NCBI GenBank assembly: GCA_016875955.1 | Contig: VGOH01000072.1 | Location: forward strand, 1 to 6,327 | Source of the DNA: Chloroflexota bacterium | Lineage (GTDB): Bacteria > Chloroflexota > Dehalococcoidia > Dehalococcoidales > RBG-16-60-22 | Reading direction: 5' to 3' | DNA: 6,327 bases | Shown here: positions 1 through 5,750 of the stretch, in pieces | Layout of the letters: every line of letters starts with the position of its first letter | How positions within the stretch are numbered: position 1 is the stretch's first letter | Notes under the pieces: model-generated | What the model was told of the DNA's origin: nothing | Databases searched by the model: none | The model's input: the letters and a program-made list of their open reading frames with translations, nothing else | Position numbers and translations under genes: made by a program

Positions 1-107
1 TGCGCCCGCTTCATCCTAGAGGCAGCAATCATCTCCATCGCCCTGGTAATCTTGGCAGTGGTGGTTACGCCCCTTATTCTCCGTTTAATCGCCCTGATAT
101 TGGCCAA
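1..107 (-). CDS. atpG: ATP synthase F1 gamma subunit, N-terminal fragment (runs off left edge)
   Basis: The gamma subunit is the central rotor shaft that couples the turning c-ring to catalysis in the alpha3beta3 head. Only the first 35 codons lie in the window. Translated from a TTG at 105-107, the peptide begins MANIRAIKRRIRGV and continues through KITRAMEMIAASRMKRA, which matches the well-known gamma N-terminal signature (ITxAMxMVAASKMRRAQ) at the expected distance from the start. An in-frame TGA lies four codons upstream and there is no ATG or GTG between it and the TTG, so TTG is the only usable start. A GAGGGA ribosome-binding site sits 5 nt upstream. The gene begins 24 nt after the atpA stop, giving the usual atpA-atpG order. 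The remaining roughly 250 residues are off the window. Confidence 0.93.
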   Translation of the reverse strand, partial: MANIRAIKRRIRGVTTTAKITRAMEMIAASRMKRA

Positions 108-112
108 CCTGT

Positions 113-118
113 TCCCTC
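113..118 (-). promoter_or_regulatory. Ribosome-binding site of atpG
   Basis: GAGGGA on the minus strand, 5 nt before the TTG at 107. It supports the unusual TTG start, because no other start codon exists between the upstream in-frame stop and the conserved gamma N-terminus. Confidence 0.75.
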
Positions 119-131
119 AACCTGTGACGTA

Positions 132-1652
132 TTAAGATGGCTCTGTTTTATGGAGCTCCTTAAACTCTTTTATTGCCTTGACCAAGGCCTTCTCTGTCTT
201 GGCACCGAGCTCTTTTTCCTTGGCAATGGTGGCCATGACCTCAGGATGATTTGCCGCCATGAACTTATGAAGCTCGGCTTCGAAAAAGGCTACTTTATCC
301 AGCGCGATATCATCAAGATAACCGTTAACGGCTGCGTACAGAATTACAACCTGCTTTTCCATAGGTTGCGGCACGAACTGGGGTTGCTTCAGGACCTCGG
401 TCAGCCGCTGGCCGCGCCCCAGCTGTGACTTTGTCGCCTTGTCCAGCTCACCGGTGCCGAACTGGGCAAAGGCCGCCAGCTCGCGGTACTGGGCCAGCTC
501 CAGGCGCAGCCTGCCGGCCACCTGTCTCATGGCCCGGGTCTGGGCTTTGCCCCCGACACGCGACACCGACAAGCCGACGTTCAACGCTGGTCGGATACCG
601 GCATTGAAGAGGTCGGTTTCCAGGTACATCTGACCATCGGTAATTGAGATAACATTGGTGGGGATATAGGCGGAAAGGTCGCCGGCCTGCGTCTCAATGA
701 TGGGCAGCGCCGTCAGCGAGCCGCCGCCGTATTCCTCGGCATATTTGGCGGCCCGCTCCAGCAAGCGGCTATGCAGGTAAAAGACATCGCCCGGGTAGGC
801 CTCTCTCCCCGGAGGACGGCGCAGCAGCAACGAGAGCTGCCGGTATGCCCAGCCATGCTTGGTGAGGTCATCATAGATGACCAGTGCATCCTGGCCATGT
901 TCCATGAATTCCTCACCGATGGCACAGCCGGCATAAGGTGCCAGGTACTGCAGGGCCACCGAGTCAGAAGCACTGGCCACCACCACGATGGTATGCTTCA
1001 TGGCACCGTGGCTTTCCAGCGTGGCCACCAGCTGCGCTACCTTGGAAACCTTCTGGCCAATGGCAACATAAATACAGGCGAGGTCGCCGTCTTTCTGGTT
1101 GATTACGGTGTCAATGGCAATCGCCGTCTTGCCCGTGGAGCGGTCACCGATTATCAGCTCACGCTGGCCCCGGCCAATGGGAATCATGCTGTCAACCGCC
1201 TTGATGCCAGTCTGCACCGGAGTATCCACTGACTGGCGCAGCACCACGTTTGGCGCCACCCGCTCCACGGGGCGAGTCTTTTTGGTTTTAACGGGGCCCC
1301 TGCCGTCCACAGGACGACCCAGCGGGTCGATGACCCGCCCGATAAGCGCTTCACCCACGGGCACCTCAACAATACGCCCGGTACACCGCACCTCATCGCC
1401 TTCCTTGACCTTGAGATAGTCCCCCAGGATTATCGCCGCCACACTGTCCTCTTCTAAATTGAGGGCAATGCCCATAATATCATCGGGAAATTCAAGTAGC
1501 TCGTTGTATTTGGCTGAGGTCAGCCCGTGAATGCGGGCAATGCCGTCACCGACCTCGATTACGGTGCCCACATCCACCATGGCAACGGCACTGCCGAACC
1601 GCTTTATCTGCTCTTTAAGCACCGATACTATTTCCTGTCCTCGGGTCGTCAC
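132..1652 (-). CDS. atpA: ATP synthase F1 alpha subunit
   Basis: Non-catalytic nucleotide-binding subunit of the F1 head; three copies alternate with beta. The 506-residue length is normal. Visible landmarks are the N-terminal beta-barrel domain (about residues 25-95, with GDGIARIHGL), the P-loop GDRSTGKT at 169-176, the signature YDDLTKHGWAYRQLSLLLRR ending in PPGREAYPGDVFYLHSRLLERAAK (about 260-303), the SVSRVGG segment with the arginine finger R365, and the C-terminal helical domain with LAQYRELAAFAQFG (386-399). The start is GTG at 1650-1652, preceded by AAGGAGG at 8 nt. Two departures from the usual alpha consensus are visible: Ser instead of Gln in the P-loop (GDRQTGKT is typical) and KHGW where KQAV/KQAW is typical. 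The gene lies 43 nt downstream of acs rather than directly after atpH, which is unusual. atpG follows after 24 nt. Confidence 0.98.
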   Translation of the reverse strand: MTTRGQEIVSVLKEQIKRFGSAVAMVDVGTVIEVGDGIARIHGLTSAKYNELLEFPDDIMGIALNLEEDSVAAIILGDYLKVKEGDEVRCTGRIVEVPVGEALIGRVIDPLGRPVDGRGPVKTKKTRPVERVAPNVVLRQSVDTPVQTGIKAVDSMIPIGRGQRELIIGDRSTGKTAIAIDTVINQKDGDLACIYVAIGQKVSKVAQLVATLESHGAMKHTIVVVASASDSVALQYLAPYAGCAIGEEFMEHGQDALVIYDDLTKHGWAYRQLSLLLRRPPGREAYPGDVFYLHSRLLERAAKYAEEYGGGSLTALPIIETQAGDLSAYIPTNVISITDGQMYLETDLFNAGIRPALNVGLSVSRVGGKAQTRAMRQVAGRLRLELAQYRELAAFAQFGTGELDKATKSQLGRGQRLTEVLKQPQFVPQPMEKQVVILYAAVNGYLDDIALDKVAFFEAELHKFMAANHPEVMATIAKEKELGAKTEKALVKAIKEFKELHKTEPS

Positions 1653-1660
1653 CGGAGCTA

Positions 1661-1667
1661 CCTCCTT
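1661..1667 (-). promoter_or_regulatory. Ribosome-binding site of atpA
   Basis: AAGGAGG on the minus strand, 8 nt before the GTG at 1652. It fixes the GTG start and gives the expected alpha-subunit N-terminus. It lies inside the 43-nt acs-atpA gap, where I see no terminator hairpin, so readthrough from acs into atpA is likely. Confidence 0.75.
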
Positions 1668-1695
1668 CTGGCCTCAATTGATTTGCTTTTTTATT

Positions 1696-3663
1696 TCACA
1701 ACCTGCCCACGACCAGGCTTTCCACCACCGACGGGTCGGCCAGCGTGCTGGTATCGCCCAGATTGCTGACATCTCCCGCGGCAATCTTGACCAGGATGCG
1801 GCGCATGATTTTGCCGCTCCGGGTCTTGGGCAGACCATCGACAAACTGGATTTTATCCGGCATGGCGATGGGCCCTATTTCCTTGCGGACGTGGGCGATG
1901 AGCTCCTTCTTCAGCTCATCCGAGCCCTCCAGCCCAGCCTTCAGGGTAACGTAGGCATAAATGCCCGTCCCTTTTATCTCATGGGGCATACCGACCACGG
2001 CGGCCTCAGCTACTTTCTCATGCGAGACTAGGGCGCTTTCAACCTCGGCGGTGCCGATGCGATGGCCGGAGACGTTTATCACGTCATCAATGCGGCCCAT
2101 CAGCCAGTAGTAGCTGTCCTCGTCCAGCCTGGCTCCGTCACCGGTGTTGTAAACGCCCGGGAAGCGGACGAAGTACGTCTCTTTAAACCGCTTCGGGTCG
2201 CCGTAAACACCGCGCATCAGGCCGGGCCAGGGTCGCTTCATCACCAGATAGCCACCCTCGTTCACCCCCACCGCCGAGCCGTCTTCTCTCAGTATCGCCG
2301 GCTCAACGCCGAAGAAAGGCACGCCGGCGGAACCGGGCTTGGCGGCCATGGCGCCGGGCAGGGTGGTTATCAGGATGCCACCGGTCTCGGTCTGCCACCA
2401 GGTATCCACAATCGGGCACCGGCCCTTGCCGATAACGTTATAGTACCACATCCAGGCTTCGGGGTTGATCGGCTCACCCACCGTACCCAGCAGCCTTAAA
2501 GAGCTCATATCATGCTTATTGGGCCACTCTTCGCCCTCGCGCATGAGGGCGCGTATCGCCGTGGGGGCGGTGTAGAAAATAGTAACCTGGTATTTTTCCA
2601 CCATGTCCCAGAACCGGTCCGCATGCGGATAGGTAGGGACACCCTCAAACATGATGCAGGTGGCGCCAAGGGCCAGAGGCCCGTAGACGATATACGAGTG
2701 GCCGGTCACCCAGCCAATATCCGCCGTGCACCAGAAAATGTCCTCTTCCTTGACATCAAATATCCACTTGAACGTCTGATAGGTATGCAGCAGATAGCCG
2801 GCCTGGGTGTGCATTACCCCTTTAGGCTTGCCGGTGCTGCCGCTGGTATAGAGGATGAAGAGAGGGTCTTCCGCATCCAGAACCTCAGCATCGCAGACCG
2901 GCTTTATCTCCACGCTCGCCATAAGGTCATGCCACCAATAATCGCGCTTCTCCCTCATGGGCACGCTGATACCGGCCCGCCTGACCACCACGGCACTCGT
3001 AACATCGGGGCAGGACTCAAGCGCCTGGTCAGCATTGTCCTTGCTGCGGATAACCCGACCGCCCCGATAGTAACCATCGCAGCAGATAAGCACCGTTGAC
3101 TTGCAGTCCAGAATCCGGTCACGCAGCGCCTCGGCGCTGAAGCCACCAAAGACGACGCTGTGGATGGCGCCGAGCCGGGCGCAGGCCAGCATGGCGATGG
3201 GCAGCTCCAATACCATGGGCAGATAGATGGAAACACGGTCGCCCTTCTTTACACCCAGCCGGCGCAGCACATTGGCGAACTTGCACACCTCGCGGTAAAG
3301 CTGCTGGTAGGTGATTACCCTGGTATCGCCGATGTCACCTTCCCAGATGAGTGCCGCTTTATTCTTACGCCAGGTACCGATGTGACGGTCCAGGCAGTTA
3401 TAGCTCACATTCAGTTTGCCACCGATAAACCACTGATGTTTTCCTTCGCTGAAATCAGCCTCCACAACCTTTTCCCACTTCTTGAACCAGTCGAGTTGCT
3501 CCGCCATCTCGCCCCAGAACCCGGCCGGGTCTGTCAGGGAACGCTGGTAAAGCTTCTTATATTCAGCCATGCTCTTGATGTATGCCGATTTGATGAAATC
3601 CTTGGGGGGACGGAAACTCCTCGTCTCCCCCATCATCGATGTGATACTTTTAATTTCACTCAT
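1696..3663 (-). CDS. acs: Acetyl-CoA synthetase, AMP-forming
   Basis: Cytoplasmic enzyme that activates acetate: acetate + ATP + CoA gives acetyl-CoA + AMP + PPi through an acetyl-adenylate. The 655 residues match the usual Acs length. The N-terminal Acs domain covers about 35-90. The adenylate-forming (ANL) core follows, with YTSGSTGKPKG at 272-282, GEPIN at 396-400, DTWWQTETGG at 420-429 (tryptophan that favours acetate over longer acids), YNTGD at 505-509 and the hinge region GRIDDVINVSGHRIGTAEVE at 523-542. The C-terminal lid carries LPKTRSGK with the catalytic lysine K618, which is the lysine inactivated by acetylation in the Salmonella enzyme. RGGR near 200-203 fits the CoA-binding loop. 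The C-terminus (LGDTSTLADPSVV) is typical and complete. ATG at 3661-3663 has GGAGG 5 nt upstream. The gene sits inside the atp operon, between a cNMP-like protein (106 nt upstream) and atpA (43 nt downstream). Specificity for acetate over propionate is likely but unproven. Confidence 0.97.
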   Translation of the reverse strand: MSEIKSITSMMGETRSFRPPKDFIKSAYIKSMAEYKKLYQRSLTDPAGFWGEMAEQLDWFKKWEKVVEADFSEGKHQWFIGGKLNVSYNCLDRHIGTWRKNKAALIWEGDIGDTRVITYQQLYREVCKFANVLRRLGVKKGDRVSIYLPMVLELPIAMLACARLGAIHSVVFGGFSAEALRDRILDCKSTVLICCDGYYRGGRVIRSKDNADQALESCPDVTSAVVVRRAGISVPMREKRDYWWHDLMASVEIKPVCDAEVLDAEDPLFILYTSGSTGKPKGVMHTQAGYLLHTYQTFKWIFDVKEEDIFWCTADIGWVTGHSYIVYGPLALGATCIMFEGVPTYPHADRFWDMVEKYQVTIFYTAPTAIRALMREGEEWPNKHDMSSLRLLGTVGEPINPEAWMWYYNVIGKGRCPIVDTWWQTETGGILITTLPGAMAAKPGSAGVPFFGVEPAILREDGSAVGVNEGGYLVMKRPWPGLMRGVYGDPKRFKETYFVRFPGVYNTGDGARLDEDSYYWLMGRIDDVINVSGHRIGTAEVESALVSHEKVAEAAVVGMPHEIKGTGIYAYVTLKAGLEGSDELKKELIAHVRKEIGPIAMPDKIQFVDGLPKTRSGKIMRRILVKIAAGDVSNLGDTSTLADPSVVESLVVGRL

Positions 3664-3769
3664 TAATTCCTCCGACCAGTGTCCAAGAGCTTAAAAACGC
3701 TCCGCCCTATCTACTTTCGCCATTTATCCGAAAAAATCTAATTAATTATTTACCAAAAACTCCCGCTGG
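3664..3769 (-). promoter_or_regulatory. AT-rich gap before acs; possible internal promoter or operator
   Basis: This 106-nt stretch is the longest non-coding gap in the cluster and is much richer in A and T than its surroundings between about 3721 and 3760. It contains the perfect palindrome TAATTAATTA (3739-3748), a T6 run on the minus strand, and GGATAAAT, which resembles a -10 element (GATAAA, 4 of 6). I could not find a convincing -35 at 16-18 nt, so a promoter is only inferred. There is no GC-rich hairpin followed by a U tract, so it does not look like an intrinsic terminator. The acs ribosome-binding site GGAGG is at 3669-3673. A second promoter here would drive acs together with atpA and atpG. 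Confidence 0.3.
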
Positions 3770-4225
3770 CTAGTCCTGTGCCGTCACGCCCATCAGCTGC
3801 GTGTAGGCGCTGCGAAGCCTGGTGGCTATGGTCTGTGCGACGCTCCGGTGTATTTTGCAGCCAATCGGCGGGTGGCTCTGGCACAACTGCGCCAGCTCCA
3901 GGCCATTGAATGCCAGCACCTTGGTGGTCTCAATTGCCCTCACCGTGCTGAACATATGATATGGGGGCAGCATCGCTGACCAGCACACCAGCTCAAAGTT
4001 CGATGCCGCCTGAATCTGTCGGTGCATCATCGGACCAAGCTCCAGATATATGCCAACAAGTCCATCCTCAATAATGAACGCCTTCTCCTGAGCCCTGCCT
4101 TGCTTGCCCAGGCTCTCACCAACCTCGTAGACTTCGCTGACAGCCATGCTGGCAATAAGCTCCAGTTGCTCCTCGTCCAGCTCACGGAACATGGGACACC
4201 GTTTCAGTACCTCTATCTTTTCCAT
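3770..4225 (-). CDS. Stand-alone cyclic-nucleotide-binding-like (CRP N-domain) protein
   Basis: A 151-residue soluble protein with the fold pattern of a cNMP/CRP-type beta-roll. It has an N-terminal helix pair (LKRCPMFRELDEEQLELIASM), the entry strand YEVGESLGKQG (33-43), a central AFIIEDGLVGIYLEL (49-63), the region matching the phosphate-binding cassette at about 78-97, and a long C-helix (about 121-146). It ends there. The helix-turn-helix of CRP/FNR regulators (usually around 210-230 residues in total) is absent, so it is probably not a DNA-binding protein. The cassette reads ELVCWSAMLPPYHMFSTVRA: the Gly-Glu pair and the phosphate-contacting Arg of cAMP-binding proteins are missing, so the ligand, if any, is probably not bound in the classic way. 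It contains four cysteines (10, 81, 115, 123). ATG at 4223-4225 has a strong AGGAGG 7 nt upstream. It starts 39 nt after atpH and precedes acs, so a role in sensing or modulating Acs or the synthase is plausible but inferred. Confidence 0.85.
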   Translation of the reverse strand: MEKIEVLKRCPMFRELDEEQLELIASMAVSEVYEVGESLGKQGRAQEKAFIIEDGLVGIYLELGPMMHRQIQAASNFELVCWSAMLPPYHMFSTVRAIETTKVLAFNGLELAQLCQSHPPIGCKIHRSVAQTIATRLRSAYTQLMGVTAQD

Positions 4226-4264
4226 GCTGATACCTCCTGTGTACTCTTAATCACTCCTCGCCGG

Positions 4265-4804
4265 TTATCGTCCGGCACCGGCCAGTGCCTTCTTTAACGC
4301 GGCCAGCTTATTCCGGATGCTGCCATCCAGCAACCGGCCTCCGATCCGGGCGACAAAGCCGCCGATTATGCTCGGGTCAACCTCTGACCTGATGGCGATT
4401 TTTTTACCGATGATTTGACTGAGCTGTCGGGCCAATTTCGACTCATCTTCTTTGTCCAAGGGGACCGCCGTGGTCACTTCAGCTATCTCAATACCCTGAT
4501 GGCGGTTCCACAACCGCTGGAACTCATCGGCAATCTCAGCCATCATATCCAGCCTTCCCCGGACGATTAGTAAATAAACCAGATTCAGCGACCACGGGCT
4601 TGCTTCTGGTAACTGTCCGGATAGCAGTTTCTCTTTCGCGGCAAAAGGCACCTTGGGGCTTTCCAGAAATGCCTTCAGGTCGGCATCGCTCACCACGCGG
4701 ACAATCTCCTCAAGTTCAGACTGACCGCGCACCAGCTCGCCTGCCTCCAGCGCGATTTCAAAGACCGCCTGGGCATATCGCTTTGCATACGCTCTTACGG
4801 CCAT
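4265..4804 (-). CDS. atpH: ATP synthase F1 delta subunit (OSCP)
   Basis: Peripheral-stalk subunit that ties the top of the F1 head to the b subunits so that the head does not turn with the rotor. The 179 residues are of normal length. The N-terminal helical domain begins with AVRAYAKRYAQAVFEIALE (2-20), the usual delta opening. The C-terminal signature VDPSIIGGFVARIGGRLLDG (142-161), followed by SIRNKL, is the family hallmark. ATG at 4802-4804 follows the atpF stop by 19 nt, with only a modest AGGG at 8 nt, so translation may be coupled to atpF. In standard operons atpA follows immediately; here a cNMP-like gene and acs come first. Confidence 0.96.
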   Translation of the reverse strand: MAVRAYAKRYAQAVFEIALEAGELVRGQSELEEIVRVVSDADLKAFLESPKVPFAAKEKLLSGQLPEASPWSLNLVYLLIVRGRLDMMAEIADEFQRLWNRHQGIEIAEVTTAVPLDKEDESKLARQLSQIIGKKIAIRSEVDPSIIGGFVARIGGRLLDGSIRNKLAALKKALAGAGR

Positions 4805-4823
4805 TTCGGTTACCCTGAAATTT

Positions 4824-5333
4824 TTATTTCTTCTTCAGGGCATCGCTCTCTTTGAGAACCTTGTCAATGAGCTCGCGATGCGCCTTCTTATCCAGCGAAC
4901 GGTCAATTACTTTCTCTGCTGCCATGATGGTGAGGTCGGCCACTTCTTTCCTCAGCTCGCCGATAGCCTCGTCCCGCTCCCGCTGGATTTCGCCGCGCGC
5001 CCGGGCGATGATGGCTTCGGCTTCCTGCCTGGCGCTCTGCCTTGTTTTCTCCCTCATCTCCTCGCTGGCTTTCTCCGCCTGAGCGAGGCGCTTCTGCCCT
5101 TCCCGGCTGGCCGCTTCCAGCTGCTTCTTCACCTCTTCTTCGGTGCGGGCCGCCTGCTCTTTGATAGCGTCTGCCTGTGTCATGCTGTCCTTGATTCTTC
5201 TGGAACGCTCATCAAGCATCCTCATCACCGGCTTGTAGGCGACAAAGTAAAGGACCACCAGCAGAATGACCACGTTCACAATCTGCGCCAGCAATGTCGG
5301 CACATTGATACCGAGTCCGGCAAGCCCCTCCAT
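4824..5333 (-). CDS. atpF: ATP synthase Fo b subunit
   Basis: Membrane-anchored stator subunit that forms the peripheral stalk and binds delta at its far end. The 169 residues are the usual length. One transmembrane helix near the N-terminus (about 11-33, TLLAQIVNVVILLVVLYFVA) is followed by the conserved YKPVMRMLDER turn (33-43). A long charged, alanine-rich coiled coil runs from about 44 to 145 (repeated E/K/R/A with QA and EE patterns), and a C-terminal helix ends in lysines. ATG at 5331-5333 has GAGGAG at 6 nt. A single b gene is present, with no b' paralogue, which argues for a b homodimer. It lies 50 nt downstream of the microprotein stop and 19 nt before atpH. Confidence 0.96.
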   Translation of the reverse strand: MEGLAGLGINVPTLLAQIVNVVILLVVLYFVAYKPVMRMLDERSRRIKDSMTQADAIKEQAARTEEEVKKQLEAASREGQKRLAQAEKASEEMREKTRQSARQEAEAIIARARGEIQRERDEAIGELRKEVADLTIMAAEKVIDRSLDKKAHRELIDKVLKESDALKKK

Positions 5334-5383
5334 AGTCGACTCCTCGTTACCTCTCCATTACTATACGGTACGCCCGGCACAGT

Positions 5384-5491
5384 TTACGTGAAAAGCACCG
5401 CCATCAGCACCATGCCCAGGACAAAACACGCGCCCAGTATGGCAGCGGCGATAATGATGCCTATTGAAATCGGTATGCCATCCTGTCCCAT
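5384..5491 (-). CDS. Predicted 35-residue single-pass membrane microprotein between atpE and atpF
   Basis: A short open reading frame of 35 codons plus TAA, easily missed by gene callers. It begins MGQDGIPISIG and continues as one uninterrupted hydrophobic stretch (about residues 8-34, rich in I, A, L, V, G and M, including ACFVLGMVLMAVLFT at the end), so it would be a single transmembrane helix with a short polar N-terminus carrying one Asp. Support for translation is strong: a near-perfect AGGAGG lies 5 nt before the ATG, and this motif overlaps the TAG stop of atpE (TAGGAGG), leaving only 9 nt between the genes, so coupling to atpE is likely. I recognise no family. It is not AtpI, AtpZ or a full c subunit, and it has no visible ion-binding acidic residue inside the helix. 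It could be an assembly factor, a small accessory Fo subunit or a leader peptide for atpF. The function is unknown. Confidence 0.7.
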   Translation of the reverse strand: MGQDGIPISIGIIIAAAILGACFVLGMVLMAVLFT

Positions 5492-5496
5492 ATCGG

Positions 5497-5502
5497 CCTC
5501 CT
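5497..5502 (-). promoter_or_regulatory. Ribosome-binding site of the microprotein, overlapping the atpE stop
   Basis: AGGAGG on the minus strand, 5 nt before the ATG at 5491. Its first two bases are the last two bases of the atpE TAG stop codon. It is too far from the atpF start (over 150 nt) to serve atpF, so its best explanation is translation of the 35-codon reading frame. Confidence 0.75.
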
Positions 5503-5731
5503 ACACAATCAATGCCAGGATAATGGCGACGATCAACGCGTAAATGCCGATCGCCTCGCAGAAAGCAGTCACCAGAATCATATTGGTCATTATCGGACCG
5601 CTTGCCTCGGGATTGCGGGCTATCCCCTGGAGTGCTGAGTAGCCGATAAGCCCGATGCCCAGCGCCGGCCCCAGTAACCCCAGCCCGGCTGTCAGCCCCA
5701 CGGCTAACATCTTCATCGTTACTGGATCCAT
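5501..5731 (-). CDS. atpE: ATP synthase Fo c subunit (rotor ring proteolipid)
   Basis: Forms the membrane rotor ring that carries ions past subunit a. Two transmembrane hairpin helices are visible: a glycine-rich first helix (VGLTAGLGLLGPALGIGLIG), the polar loop ARNPEA (R39-N40-P41-E42), and a second helix holding the ion-binding carboxylate E59 in FCEAIGIYAL. The start chosen is ATG at 5731 (76 residues), because AAGGAGG lies 6 nt before it. A TTG two codons further upstream (5737) would abut the ribosome-binding site with no spacer. The residues next to E59 are Ala and Ile rather than the Ser/Thr of Na+-binding c subunits, and the first-helix Gln of Na+ rings is replaced by Ile, so proton coupling is expected. 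A cysteine directly precedes the carboxylate. The gene lies 44 nt after atpB. Confidence 0.96.
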   Translation of the reverse strand: MDPVTMKMLAVGLTAGLGLLGPALGIGLIGYSALQGIARNPEASGPIMTNMILVTAFCEAIGIYALIVAIILALIV

Positions 5732-5737
5732 ATTCAA

Positions 5738-5744
5738 CCTCCTT
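5738..5744 (-). promoter_or_regulatory. Ribosome-binding site of atpE
   Basis: AAGGAGG on the minus strand, 6 nt before ATG 5731. It decides the atpE start in favour of ATG over the TTG at 5737. The strong match suits the high copy number of c in the complex. Confidence 0.8.
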
Positions 5745-5750
5745 AAAGCG

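Noticed and set aside
1..135. Plus-strand open frame of 44 codons coding a hydrophobic tail ending in FPQPVTY, overlapping the end of atpA.
   Set aside because: The opposite strand encodes the unmistakable gamma-subunit N-terminus (KITRAMEMIAASRMKRA) with a ribosome-binding site, so the plus-strand frame is its shadow.
1531..3666. Several plus-strand frames of 145-195 codons opposite acs and the start of atpA.
   Set aside because: All are antisense to acs or atpA, lack convincing ribosome-binding sites, and show no recognisable protein family.
3664..3769. Intrinsic terminator after the cNMP-like gene.
   Set aside because: A T6 run exists on the minus strand, but no GC-rich hairpin precedes it; only an AT palindrome and a 4-bp GAGC/GCTC pairing are visible.
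1653..4264. Acs and cNMP genes brought in by a transposon or other mobile element.
   Set aside because: No terminal inverted repeats, target duplications, transposase or integrase remnants are visible at either junction, and the genes have operon-like spacing.
4878..5543. 221-codon plus-strand frame opposite atpF, the microprotein and part of atpE.
   Set aside because: It is antisense to well-recognised atp genes, has no family resemblance, and its composition follows the GC-rich codon pattern of the opposite strand.
5732..5737. TTG start two codons upstream for atpE (78-residue product).
   Set aside because: The AAGGAGG would touch the TTG with no spacer; ATG at 5731 has an ideal 6-nt spacing.
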